Positions 1-9,391 of a stretch of 64,000 nucleotides of DNA are shown here, in pieces. The position numbers and the translations under genes are program-made. The stretch lies in assembly GCF_902498915.1 (NCBI RefSeq), contig NZ_CABVLQ010000001.1; one strand, given 5' to 3'. Numbering within the stretch: the first letter of the stretch is position 1; each line of letters begins with the position of its first letter. The notes beneath the pieces were generated by a model. It was not told where the DNA came from. It did not search any database and saw only the letters and a list, made by a program, of their open reading frames with translations. Origin of the DNA: Escherichia ruysiae. GTDB taxonomy: Bacteria > Pseudomonadota > Gammaproteobacteria > Enterobacterales > Enterobacteriaceae.

Positions 1-460
1 CCAGTGGGGCATGGGCTTCTTGCTGCAAAGCAATGATAAACAGCCCTCATACCTGTGGGAGCGATACAAAGCCTTTTTCCCAACCGCAGAGGCAAAATTG
101 CGGGCGATGAAGCCAGAAGAGTTCGCGCAAATTCAGCAGGCGGTCATTACCCAGATGCTGCAAGCTCCACAAACGCTCGGCGAAGAAGCATCGAAGTTAA
201 GTAAAGATTTCGATCGCGGCAATATGCGCTTCGATTCGCGTGATAAAATCGTGGCTCAGATAAAACTGCTGACGCCGCAAAAACTGGCCGATTTCTTCCA
301 TCAGGCGGTGGTCGAGCCGCAAGGCATGGCTATCCTGTCGCAGATTTCCGGCAGCCAGAACGGGAAAGCCGAATATGTGCATCCTGAAGGCTGGAAAGTG
401 TGGGAGAACGTCAGCGCGTTGCAGCAAACAATGCCCCTGATGAGTGAAAAGAATGAGTGA
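1..460 (+). CDS. ptrA: Protease III (pitrilysin), C-terminal part
   Basis: This is the last 152 or so codons of a gene that begins left of the window; the frame is open from base 2. PtrA is a periplasmic zinc metalloprotease of the insulysin/pitrilysin M16 family that degrades small polypeptides. The catalytic HxxEH motif lies in the missing N-terminal half, so identity rests on recognising the C-terminal sequence (QWGMGFLLQSND, then GWKVWENVSALQQT). Its stop overlaps the recB start: the proposed recB ATG at 453 lies inside ptrA and the ptrA TGA ends at 460. The ptrA-recB-recD order is that of the E. coli recC-ptrA-recB-recD cluster. Confidence 0.95.
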   Translation, partial: QWGMGFLLQSNDKQPSYLWERYKAFFPTAEAKLRAMKPEEFAQIQQAVITQMLQAPQTLGEEASKLSKDFDRGNMRFDSRDKIVAQIKLLTPQKLADFFHQAVVEPQGMAILSQISGSQNGKAEYVHPEGWKVWENVSALQQTMPLMSEKNE

Positions 461-3400
461 TGTCGCCGAGACACTAGATCCTTTGCGCTTGCCCTTACAG
501 GGCGAGCGCCTGATTGAAGCCTCTGCCGGCACAGGCAAAACCTTTACGATTGCGGCGCTCTATTTGCGCCTGTTACTTGGACTAGGCGGTTCCTCCGCCT
601 TTCCCCGCCCATTGACCGTTGAAGAACTGCTGGTAGTAACCTTTACCGAGGCTGCCACTGCAGAATTGCGCGGTCGTATCCGTAGCAATATTCATGAATT
701 ACGCATCGCCTGTCTGCGTGAAACCACCGACAATCCGCTGTATGCACGCCTGCTGGAAGAGATCGACGATAAAGCGCAAGCCGCGCAGTGGTTGCTGTTA
801 GCTGAGCGACAGATGGATGAAGCAGCAGTCTTTACCATCCACGGTTTTTGCCAGCGAATGCTCAACCTGAATGCCTTTGAATCCGGCATGTTGTTTGAGC
901 AGCAGCTGATTGAAGACGAGTCTCTACTGCGCTACCAGGCCTGCGCCGATTTCTGGCGTCGCCATTGCTACCCGTTACCGCGTGAAATTGCCCAGGTCGT
1001 CTTTGAAACCTGGAAAGGGCCGCAGGCGTTACTGCGAGATATTAACCGTTATCTGCAAGGGGAAGCGCCGGTTATCAAAGCGCCGCCGCCCGATGATGAA
1101 ACTCTGGCTTCCCGCCATGCGCAAATTGTGGCGCGTATCGATGCCGTAAAACAGCAGTGGCGTGACGCAGTAGGTGAACTGGATGCGCTGATCGAATCTT
1201 CCGGTATTGATCGCCGCAAGTTTAACCGTAGCAATCAGGCTAAATGGATAGACAAGATCAGCGCCTGGGCAGAAGAAGAGACCAACAGCTATCAGTTGCC
1301 GGAGTCGCTGGAAAAATTCTCTCAGCGTTTCTTAGAAGATCGCACGAAAGCCGGGGGGGAAACCCCGCGACATCCACTGTTTGAGGCGATCGAACAACTG
1401 CTTGCAGAACCATTGTCGATCCGTGATGTGGTGATCACCCGCGCATTGGCTGAGATCCGCGAAACAGTAGCGCGCGAAAAACGCCGCCGTGGCGAACTGG
1501 GCTTTGATGACATGCTAAGTCGGCTCGATTCCGCGCTGCGTAGCGAAAGCGGAGAGGCGCTGGCAACGGCGATCCGTACGCGCTTTCCAGTGGCAATGAT
1601 CGACGAATTTCAGGATACCGACCCCCAGCAGTACCGGATTTTTCGCCGTATCTGGCACCATCAGCCGGAAACCGCATTGCTGCTGATTGGTGATCCGAAA
1701 CAGGCCATTTATGCGTTCCGTGGTGCGGATATCTTCACTTATATGAAGGCGCGTAGCGAAGTTCACGCCCACTACACCTTAGACACCAACTGGCGCTCCG
1801 CACCAGGAATGGTGAACAGCGTGAATAAGCTTTTCAGCCAGACTGATGACGCGTTCATGTTTCGCGAAATACCGTTTATTCCAGTGAAATCAGCCGGGAA
1901 AAATCAGGCGTTACGTTTTGTATTTAAAGGTGAAACGCAGCCAGCGATGAAAATGTGGTTGATGGAAGGCGAAAGCTGCGGTGTTGGCGATTATCAAAGT
2001 ACCATGGCGCAGGTATGTGCTGCGCAAATCCGCGACTGGCTACAGGCCGGGCAGCGGGGCGAAGCATTGCTGATGAATGGCGACACCGCGCGTCCTGTTC
2101 GCGCCTCGGACATCAGTGTGCTGGTACGCAGCCGCCAGGAGGCCGCCCAGGTGCGCGATGCCTTAACGCTGCTGGAAATCCCTTCCGTTTACCTTTCGAA
2201 CCGCGACAGTGTTTTTGAAACACTGGAAGCGCAGGAGATGCTTTGGCTGTTGCAGGCTGTAATGACGCCTGAACGTGAGAACACTCTGCGCAGTGCGTTA
2301 GCAACGTCGATGATGGGGTTGAACGCCCTGGATATCGAAACATTGAATGATGACGAAAATGCGTGGGATGCAGTCGTCGAAGAATTTGATGGATATCGAC
2401 AAATCTGGCGCAAACGCGGCGTTATGCCGATGCTGCGGGCGCTGATGTCGGCGCGTAACATTGCAGAAAACCTGCTGGCCACGGCAGGTGGCGAGCGGCG
2501 TCTTACCGATATCTTGCATATCAGCGAACTGCTACAAGAAGCCGGAACGCAGCTGGAAAGTGAACATGCGCTGGTACGCTGGTTATCGCAACATATCCTC
2601 GAACCCGACAGTAATGCCTCCAGCCAGCAAATGCGCCTCGAAAGTGATAAACATCTGGTGCAGATTGTCACGATCCATAAATCAAAAGGGCTGGAGTATC
2701 CGCTGGTCTGGTTGCCGTTTATTACCAATTTTCGCGTCCAGGATCAGGCGTTCTATCACGATCGCCACTCGTTTGAGGCTGTTCTGGATCTTAACGCTGC
2801 GCCAGAAAGCGTCGATCTCGCCGAGGCCGAACGTCTGGCGGAAGATCTGCGTTTGCTTTACGTGGCGCTGACGCGTTCGGTTTGGCATTGCAGTCTCGGC
2901 GTTGCGCCGCTGGTGCGCCGTCGTGGTGATAAAAAAGGTGACACCGACGTCCACCAAAGTGCGCTCGGGCGTTTACTGCAAAAAGGGGAACCGCAAGATG
3001 CGGCAGGGCTTCGCGCCTGTATTGAAGCGTTATGCGATGATGATATTGCCTGGCAAACGGCGCAAACGGGTGATAATCAACCGTGGCAGGTTAATGATGT
3101 TTCTACAGCTGAACTGAATGCGAAGACGTTACAACGATTGCCCGGCGATAACTGGCGCGTCACCAGTTATTCAGGTTTGCAGCAGCGTGGTCATGGTATC
3201 GCTCAGGATCTGATGCCACGGCTGGATGTTGATGCCGCAGGCGTGGTCAGCGTCGTTGAAGAACCGACGTTAACACCGCATCAGTTCCCGCGTGGTGCCT
3301 CACCGGGGACGTTCTTGCACAGTTTGTTTGAAGACCTCGATTTTACCCAGCCGGTTGACCCGAACTGGGTGCGGGAAAAACTGGAACTTGGCGGCTTTGA

Positions 3401-3995
3401 ACCGCAGTGGGAACCGGTGTTGACTGAGTGGATCACCGCTATTCTTCAGGCGCCGCTCAATGAAACTGGCGTCACTCTGAGTCAGCTTTCCGACCGCGAT
3501 AAACAGGTGGAGATGGAGTTTTACCTGCCGATTAGCGAACCGCTCATCGCCAGCCAGCTTGATGCACTAATTCGCCAGTTTGACCCGCTATCGGCTGGCT
3601 GCCCGCCGCTGGAGTTCATGCAGGTACGCGGCATGTTAAAAGGCTTTATCGACCTGGTGTTCCGCCACGAAGGGCGTTATTACCTGCTCGACTATAAATC
3701 CAACTGGTTGGGTGAAGACAGTTCGGCTTACACCCAACAGGCTATGGCAGCGGCAATGCAGGCACACCGATATGATCTGCAATATCAGCTTTATACCCTG
3801 GCGCTGCATCGTTATCTGCGCCATCGCATTGCTGATTACGACTATGAGCGTCACTTTGGTGGCGTTATTTATCTGTTCCTGCGTGGCGTTGATAAAGAAC
3901 ATCCGCAACAAGGGATTTACGCAACCCGACCCAACGCCGGGTTGATTGACCTGATGGATGAGATGTTTGCCGGTATGACCCTGGAGGAGGCGTAA
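453..3995 (+). CDS. recB: Exonuclease V (RecBCD) beta subunit, helicase/nuclease
   Basis: The 1180-residue RecB subunit of RecBCD, which processes double-strand breaks, degrades foreign linear DNA and loads RecA after Chi. Residues 22-30 hold the Walker A motif EASAGTGKT. The UvrD-type helicase part continues with AMIDEFQDTD (Walker B) and TIHKSKGLEY. The C-terminal nuclease domain shows FIDLVFRHEGRYYLLDYKSN, with the metal-binding Asp residues and Lys. I chose ATG 453 (protein MSDVAETLDP) over ATG 444 because it gives the usual family N-terminus. It overlaps the ptrA end by 8 bases and shares one base with recD (TAATG), indicating translational coupling. Full length, no disruption. Confidence 0.98.
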   Translation: MSDVAETLDPLRLPLQGERLIEASAGTGKTFTIAALYLRLLLGLGGSSAFPRPLTVEELLVVTFTEAATAELRGRIRSNIHELRIACLRETTDNPLYARLLEEIDDKAQAAQWLLLAERQMDEAAVFTIHGFCQRMLNLNAFESGMLFEQQLIEDESLLRYQACADFWRRHCYPLPREIAQVVFETWKGPQALLRDINRYLQGEAPVIKAPPPDDETLASRHAQIVARIDAVKQQWRDAVGELDALIESSGIDRRKFNRSNQAKWIDKISAWAEEETNSYQLPESLEKFSQRFLEDRTKAGGETPRHPLFEAIEQLLAEPLSIRDVVITRALAEIRETVAREKRRRGELGFDDMLSRLDSALRSESGEALATAIRTRFPVAMIDEFQDTDPQQYRIFRRIWHHQPETALLLIGDPKQAIYAFRGADIFTYMKARSEVHAHYTLDTNWRSAPGMVNSVNKLFSQTDDAFMFREIPFIPVKSAGKNQALRFVFKGETQPAMKMWLMEGESCGVGDYQSTMAQVCAAQIRDWLQAGQRGEALLMNGDTARPVRASDISVLVRSRQEAAQVRDALTLLEIPSVYLSNRDSVFETLEAQEMLWLLQAVMTPERENTLRSALATSMMGLNALDIETLNDDENAWDAVVEEFDGYRQIWRKRGVMPMLRALMSARNIAENLLATAGGERRLTDILHISELLQEAGTQLESEHALVRWLSQHILEPDSNASSQQMRLESDKHLVQIVTIHKSKGLEYPLVWLPFITNFRVQDQAFYHDRHSFEAVLDLNAAPESVDLAEAERLAEDLRLLYVALTRSVWHCSLGVAPLVRRRGDKKGDTDVHQSALGRLLQKGEPQDAAGLRACIEALCDDDIAWQTAQTGDNQPWQVNDVSTAELNAKTLQRLPGDNWRVTSYSGLQQRGHGIAQDLMPRLDVDAAGVVSVVEEPTLTPHQFPRGASPGTFLHSLFEDLDFTQPVDPNWVREKLELGGFEPQWEPVLTEWITAILQAPLNETGVTLSQLSDRDKQVEMEFYLPISEPLIASQLDALIRQFDPLSAGCPPLEFMQVRGMLKGFIDLVFRHEGRYYLLDYKSNWLGEDSSAYTQQAMAAAMQAHRYDLQYQLYTLALHRYLRHRIADYDYERHFGGVIYLFLRGVDKEHPQQGIYATRPNAGLIDLMDEMFAGMTLEEA

Positions 3996-5821
3996 TGAAA
4001 TTGCAAAAGCAATTACTGGAAGCTGTGGAGCACAAACAGCTACGCCCGCTGGATGTGCAATTTGCCCTGACTGTGGCGGGTGATGAACATCCTGCCGTCA
4101 CCCTCGCGGCGGCACTATTAAGTCATGATGCCGGAGAGGGACACGTCTGTTTGCCGCTTTCACGACTGGAAAATAATGAGGCGTCGCATCCGCTGTTGGC
4201 GACCTGTGTCAGTGAAATCGGTGAGCTACAAAATTGGGAAGAGTGCTTGCTGGCTTCACAAGCGGTCAGCCGGGGAGATGAACCAACGCCAATGATCCTC
4301 TGTGGCGATCGTCTTTACCTGAATCGCATGTGGTGTAATGAGCGCACAGTGGCGCGATTTTTCAACGAAGTGAATCATGCCATTGAGGTGGATGAAGCTC
4401 TACTGGCGCAAACCCTGGACAAACTTTTTCCAGTAAGCGATGAAATTAACTGGCAAAAAGTGGCGGCAGCGGTGGCGCTGACGCGGCGGATCTCGGTGAT
4501 TTCCGGCGGCCCTGGCACCGGTAAAACGACCACCGTGGCGAAGTTGTTGGCTGCGTTAATTCAGATGGCCGACGGTGAACGCTGCCGTATCCGACTGGCC
4601 GCGCCAACGGGGAAAGCTGCTGCGCGCTTAACCGAATCGCTTGGCAAGGCTTTGCGCCAGTTACCGCTGACCGATGAACAAAAGAAACGCATTCCGGAAG
4701 ATGCCAGCACTTTGCACCGATTGCTGGGTGCGCAGCCAGGTAGCCAGCGTTTACGTCATCATGCCGGTAACCCGCTGCATCTTGATGTGCTGGTGGTAGA
4801 TGAAGCGTCAATGATCGATCTGCCTATGATGTCGAGACTGATCGACGCCTTGCCCGATCATGCGCGAGTGATCTTTCTCGGCGATCGTGATCAACTGGCC
4901 TCGGTTGAGGCTGGGGCTGTGCTGGGCGATATCTGCGCCTATGCCAACGCGGGCTTTACCGCCGAGCGTGCCGGGCAGCTAAGCCGCCTGACGGGAACTC
5001 ACGTTCCGGCAGGAACTGGCACAGAAGCGGCATCTTTGCGTGACAGTCTCTGCCTGCTGCAAAAAAGCTACCGTTTCGGCAGCGATTCTGGCATTGGTCA
5101 GTTAGCTGCGGCGATTAACCGTGGTGATAAAACGGCAGTGAAAACCGTTTTTCAGCAGGATTTTACTGACATCGAAAAACGGCTTTTGCAGAACGGCGAA
5201 GACTATATTGCGATGCTTGAAGAAGCTCTTGTGGGTTACGGACGTTATCTGGATCTGCTACAAGCACGTGCCGAGCCGGATTTAATCATTCAGGCGTTCA
5301 ATGAATACCAGCTTTTGTGCGCCCTGCGGGAAGGGCCGTTTGGCGTCGCTGGACTGAATGAGCGAATTGAACAGTTTATGCAACAGAAGCGCAAAATTCA
5401 TCGTCATCTGCACTCTCGTTGGTACGAAGGCCGACCGGTGATGATTGCCCGTAATGACAGCGCGCTTGGGTTGTTTAATGGCGATATCGGTATTGCGCTG
5501 GATCGCGGGCAGGGGACGCGCGTCTGGTTTGCGATGCCGGACGGCAATATCAAGTCAGTACAACCGAGCCGCCTGCCAGAGCACGAAACCACATGGGCGA
5601 TGACGGTACATAAATCGCAGGGATCGGAGTTCGACCATGCGGCGTTGATTTTACCGAGCCAGCGTACACCGGTAGTAACGCGAGAACTGGTTTACACTGC
5701 GGTAACCCGCGCGCGTCGACGTTTGTCTCTGTATGCCGATGAGCGTATTTTGAGTGCGGCAATCGCCACTCGTACCGAGCGACGTAGCGGGCTGGCAGCG
5801 TTGTTTGGTGCGCGGGAGTGA
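3995..5821 (+). CDS. recD: Exonuclease V (RecBCD) alpha subunit, 5'-3' helicase
   Basis: RecD, 608 residues, is the SF1B 5'-3' helicase of RecBCD and confers nuclease activity and Chi control on the complex. Walker A SGGPGTGKTTT lies near residue 170, followed by AAPTGKAAARL and Walker B VVDEASMID. The C-terminal part has WAMTVHKSQGSEFDHA and YTAVTRARRRL, the UvrD-like helicase C-terminal motifs. The ATG overlaps the recB stop (TAATG), typical of this operon and a way to fix subunit stoichiometry. The gene is intact and is followed by a REP array rather than another gene of the operon. Confidence 0.98.
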   Translation: MKLQKQLLEAVEHKQLRPLDVQFALTVAGDEHPAVTLAAALLSHDAGEGHVCLPLSRLENNEASHPLLATCVSEIGELQNWEECLLASQAVSRGDEPTPMILCGDRLYLNRMWCNERTVARFFNEVNHAIEVDEALLAQTLDKLFPVSDEINWQKVAAAVALTRRISVISGGPGTGKTTTVAKLLAALIQMADGERCRIRLAAPTGKAAARLTESLGKALRQLPLTDEQKKRIPEDASTLHRLLGAQPGSQRLRHHAGNPLHLDVLVVDEASMIDLPMMSRLIDALPDHARVIFLGDRDQLASVEAGAVLGDICAYANAGFTAERAGQLSRLTGTHVPAGTGTEAASLRDSLCLLQKSYRFGSDSGIGQLAAAINRGDKTAVKTVFQQDFTDIEKRLLQNGEDYIAMLEEALVGYGRYLDLLQARAEPDLIIQAFNEYQLLCALREGPFGVAGLNERIEQFMQQKRKIHRHLHSRWYEGRPVMIARNDSALGLFNGDIGIALDRGQGTRVWFAMPDGNIKSVQPSRLPEHETTWAMTVHKSQGSEFDHAALILPSQRTPVVTRELVYTAVTRARRRLSLYADERILSAAIATRTERRSGLAALFGARE

Positions 5822-5826
5822 ACGTG

Positions 5827-5990
<164 letters not shown>

Positions 5991-5995
5991 ATCGC

Positions 5996-7327
5996 TTACC
6001 CTAAATCCGCCATCAACACTTTGGATTTACGCTGGTAGTTGTACAACTGCTTTTTACTCTCCGGCAGTAAATCAATATCCACCGGGGTAAATCCGCGCTC
6101 CTGGAACCAGTGAATACTGCGCGTGGTCAGCACAAACAATTTGCTTAACCCGCTCTGCTTCGCCTGAGCGGCAATGCGTTCCAGTAAAACCTCGCCCCGT
6201 GATGAACTACGGTAATCCGGGTGTACTGCCACACAGGCCATTTCGCCAATCTTCTCTTCCGGGAACGGATAAAGCGCGGCGCAGGCAATAGTTGTGTTAT
6301 CGCGCTGAATAATAGTGAATTTGTCGATTTCCATCTCCAGTTGTTCGCGAGAACGACGTACCAGAATGCCTTGCTGCTCCAGCGGGCGAATCAACTCCAG
6401 AATGCCGCCAATATCGTTGATTGTTGCGCGACGAATCTGCTCCGCGCTTTCCATCACAATTTGCGTACCGATACCGTCACGTGAGAACAACTCTTGCAAC
6501 AGCGCGCCATCTTCCTGATAACTGATTAAATGACAGCGACGAACACCACTGCGGCAGGCTTTCACCGCACCACGCAAAAAGCGCACCGTACCGGAGTTGT
6601 AATCGCCTTTCTCTTCCTGAGCTTCTACCCGCGCCTGCGCCTCGTTAGGGAAAAGTTCGGAGACAATATCGCCATCATCATTGGTGACGCCCTGTGAAGA
6701 GCAAAAACCAATCATCTTCTCGGCTTTCAGTTTGATGGCAAGTTGTGTGGCAATCTCTTCCGAGGTCAGGTTAAAGCTCTCGCCAGTGACCGAAACCGCC
6801 ACCGGGCCCATCAGCACAATGGCACTGCTATCCAGTTGGCGATGAATCGCTTCTTCGTCAATCCGCCGGATGCGTCCGCTATGGCAGTAATCCACGCCAT
6901 CATCCACGCCCAGCGGTTGTGCAATAATAAAATTGCCACTGACGACATTGATATGAGCGCCCTGCAACGGCGTGTTGTTGAGGCTCATCGACAGGCGAGC
7001 AGTGATGTCCAGTTGCAATGTCCCCGCAGCCTGCTTCACCAGCTCCAGCGTTTTGCCGTCAGTCACGCGTATATTCTTGTGGTACAGCGGTTCGTGATGA
7101 TGCGCCGCCAGATTCGCGTCGATCTGTGGACGCGCGCCATAGACGACGACCAGACGGATGCCGAGGCTGTGCAACAACCCGATATCATTAACGATACTGG
7201 AGAAATTCTCATGCTCAATGGCTTCGCCGCCGAGCATGATGACAAACGTTTTTCCCCGGTGGGTATTGATATAAGGAACCGAATGGCGGAATCCCTCGAC
7301 CAGCTCGGTTTTACGTTCCTTCACCAC
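5996..7327 (-). CDS. argA: N-acetylglutamate synthase
   Basis: ArgA transfers acetyl from acetyl-CoA to L-glutamate, the first and feedback-inhibited step of arginine biosynthesis. The 443-residue protein has an amino-acid-kinase-like domain (about residues 15-280, starting GKTFVIMLGGEAIE) that carries the arginine site. A GNAT acetyltransferase domain follows (about 295-435, with VAVHPDYRSSSRGEVLLERI). I chose the GTG at 7325-7327 (protein VVKERKTELVEG) because it gives the known length. An upstream in-frame ATG would add 22 residues encoded by the ARG-box operator region. The gene stands alone, convergent with recD and divergent from amiC. Confidence 0.97.
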   Translation of the reverse strand: MVKERKTELVEGFRHSVPYINTHRGKTFVIMLGGEAIEHENFSSIVNDIGLLHSLGIRLVVVYGARPQIDANLAAHHHEPLYHKNIRVTDGKTLELVKQAAGTLQLDITARLSMSLNNTPLQGAHINVVSGNFIIAQPLGVDDGVDYCHSGRIRRIDEEAIHRQLDSSAIVLMGPVAVSVTGESFNLTSEEIATQLAIKLKAEKMIGFCSSQGVTNDDGDIVSELFPNEAQARVEAQEEKGDYNSGTVRFLRGAVKACRSGVRRCHLISYQEDGALLQELFSRDGIGTQIVMESAEQIRRATINDIGGILELIRPLEQQGILVRRSREQLEMEIDKFTIIQRDNTTIACAALYPFPEEKIGEMACVAVHPDYRSSSRGEVLLERIAAQAKQSGLSKLFVLTTRSIHWFQERGFTPVDIDLLPESKKQLYNYQRKSKVLMADLG

Positions 7328-7337
7328 GGCACACCTC

Positions 7338-7376
7338 TTTGCATGATTATTCGAAATTAATGTATTTTTATTCTGT
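7338..7376 (-). promoter_or_regulatory. Tandem ARG boxes (ArgR operator) of argA
   Basis: Two imperfect 18-bp ARG boxes lie at 7338-7355 (core TGCATGATTATTCG) and 7359-7376 (core TGTATTTTTATTCT), 3 bp apart. This is the standard spacing for one ArgR hexamer. They sit 11-49 bp upstream of the argA GTG, where they would cover the promoter and allow arginine repression. The consensus is TGAAT-N4-ATTCA. Confidence 0.85.
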
Positions 7377-7557
7377 TTTTTCGCCGTGTGCAAGTGCGAA
7401 TTTTACGCATGAGCAACTTTTTTATCAGTAATGCCGTGAATATAAAAAGAATGTTTACCGTTTTATAGATGACAGATTATGCGTCTTTCGCTAAAGTTTC
7501 CGGTCAAATTGGTCGTTTACTTGTTACACAGCTTAGATTTTTTTGCTCGGGAGAGGC

Positions 7558-8811
7558 ATGTCAGGATCCAATACTGCAATCAGCCGTCGTCGTTTACTGC
7601 AAGGCGCGGGTGCCATGTGGCTATTGAGCGTAAGTCAGGTCAGCCTGGCTGCGGTCAGCCAGGTCGTGGCGGTGCGCGTCTGGCCTGCGTCCAGCTATAC
7701 CCGTGTGACGGTTGAATCAAACCGTCAGCTGAAATATAAGCAGTTCGCGTTGAGTAATCCTGAGCGCGTGGTGGTAGATATTGAAGATGTAAACCTGAAC
7801 TCGGTGCTCAAGGGGATGGCGGCACAAATTCGTGCTGACGACCCGTTCATCAAGTCAGCACGCGTCGGGCAATTTGATCCGCAAACCGTGCGGATGGTTT
7901 TTGAATTAAAGCAAAACGTAAAACCACAGATGTTTGCCCTCGCACCGGTTGCCGGATTTAAAGAGCGCCTGGTGATGGATCTCTATCCGGTCAATGCGCA
8001 GGATATGCAAGATCCGCTGCTGGCGCTGCTGGAGGATTACAACAAAGGCGATCTCGAAAAACAGGTGCCGCCTGCGCAAAGTGGTCCGCAGCCAGGTAAG
8101 GCAGGGCGCGATCGCCCGATTGTCATCATGCTTGACCCTGGCCACGGTGGCGAAGACTCCGGCGCGGTGGGGAAATACAAAACGCGTGAAAAAGACGTGG
8201 TATTACAGATTGCCCGCCGTCTGCGCTCTCTGATCGAGAAAGAGGGCAATATGAAGGTGTACATGACGCGTAATGAAGACATCTTCATTCCATTGCAAGT
8301 GCGCGTAGCAAAAGCACAGAAACAACGTGCTGACCTGTTTGTCTCTATCCATGCCGACGCTTTTACCAGCCGCCAGCCAAGCGGCTCCTCGGTGTTTGCG
8401 CTTTCGACCAAAGGCGCAACCAGTACTGCGGCAAAATATCTGGCGCAAACCCAGAACGCCTCGGACTTAATTGGTGGTGTGAGCAAAAGTGGCGACCGCT
8501 ATGTCGACCACACCATGTTTGATATGGTTCAGTCGCTGACCATTGCCGACAGCCTGAAGTTTGGTAGAGCAGTACTGAATAAACTAGGGAAAATCAATAA
8601 GTTGCATAAAAATCAGGTCGAGCAGGCCAGGTTTGCTGTGCTGAAAGCGCCTGATATTCCCTCCATTCTGGTCGAAACGGCGTTTATTAGTAACGTTGAG
8701 GAAGAGCGCAAACTGAAAACGGCGACTTTCCAGCAGGAAGTTGCAGAGTCCATTCTTGCGGGAATTAAAGCGTATTTTGCCGATGGAGCGACGCTGGCGA
8801 GAAGGGGATGA
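7558..8811 (+). CDS. amiC: N-acetylmuramoyl-L-alanine amidase C
   Basis: A periplasmic zinc amidase that cleaves the amide between MurNAc and L-Ala, splitting septal peptidoglycan during daughter-cell separation; it is activated by NlpD at the divisome. The 417-residue protein starts with a Tat signal (SRRRLLQGAG followed by a hydrophobic stretch), then an AMIN septum-targeting domain (about 35-140). The Amidase_3 domain (about 190-410) has DPGHGGEDSG, LFVSIHADAF and ILVETAFISN. I chose ATG 7558 because it puts the twin Arg about ten residues from the start. Residue 358 is Arg (AGG at 8629-8631) where I recall Gly in K-12. The position varies in paralogues, so loss of function is not implied. 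Confidence 0.97.
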   Translation: MSGSNTAISRRRLLQGAGAMWLLSVSQVSLAAVSQVVAVRVWPASSYTRVTVESNRQLKYKQFALSNPERVVVDIEDVNLNSVLKGMAAQIRADDPFIKSARVGQFDPQTVRMVFELKQNVKPQMFALAPVAGFKERLVMDLYPVNAQDMQDPLLALLEDYNKGDLEKQVPPAQSGPQPGKAGRDRPIVIMLDPGHGGEDSGAVGKYKTREKDVVLQIARRLRSLIEKEGNMKVYMTRNEDIFIPLQVRVAKAQKQRADLFVSIHADAFTSRQPSGSSVFALSTKGATSTAAKYLAQTQNASDLIGGVSKSGDRYVDHTMFDMVQSLTIADSLKFGRAVLNKLGKINKLHKNQVEQARFAVLKAPDIPSILVETAFISNVEEERKLKTATFQQEVAESILAGIKAYFADGATLARRG

Positions 8812-8812
8812 T

Positions 8813-8839
8813 AAAAAGGCGCTGAATGGCGCCTTTTTT
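8813..8839 (+). terminator. Intrinsic terminator after amiC
   Basis: Two bases after the amiC stop, a 6-bp stem AGGCGC/GCGCCT with a 6-base loop is followed by a run of T residues ending at 8839. Confidence 0.85.
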
Positions 8840-8853
8840 ATGGGAGAGCAGAA

Positions 8854-8879
8854 ACAAAAAAACACCCGTCAGGGTGTTT
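8854..8879 (-). terminator. Intrinsic terminator of the initiator tRNA operon
   Basis: Read on the minus strand, the 7-bp stem AACACCC/GGGTGTT with a 4-base loop is followed by a run of T residues. It lies just downstream of the last tRNA-fMet gene and converges with the amiC terminator. Confidence 0.85.
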
Positions 8880-8885
8880 AAGTAT

Positions 8886-8962
<77 letters not shown>

Positions 8963-8996
8963 TCACCGTACTGCTTTTACTTCATCAAATTTTGAT

Positions 8997-9073
<77 letters not shown>

Positions 9074-9106
9074 TCACCGTACTGCTTTACTTCATCAAAT
9101 TTTAAT

Positions 9107-9183
<77 letters not shown>

Positions 9184-9391
9184 TCCGTGGATGCGCACTA
9201 TACTCCGCTCGCGTTTTCATGCAACCTTTTTTTTACCCGGATCACGGATTTGGCATGATTTTGAACAAAAACAAAACACTACCGCCTATTTTTTGTGCAA
9301 AATTTGCGTCAGGGAGAGTCTGCTCATTTCATTAAACGCGACGGTTTGTTATCTTCGTTGTGCCTTATTTTTTAACCTGAAGAAGAGAACA

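Noticed and set aside
444..452. recB start at ATG 444
   Set aside because: ATG 453 gives the family N-terminus MSDVAETLDP; the upstream start only adds three residues.
7328..7393. Longer argA with an upstream ATG (22 extra residues)
   Set aside because: The extension covers the ARG-box operator and does not look like protein sequence; the GTG at 7327 gives the known 443-residue product.
8629..8631. Arg codon at AmiC residue 358 as an inactivating mutation
   Set aside because: The site is not a metal ligand or catalytic residue and, as far as I recall, varies among amidase paralogues.
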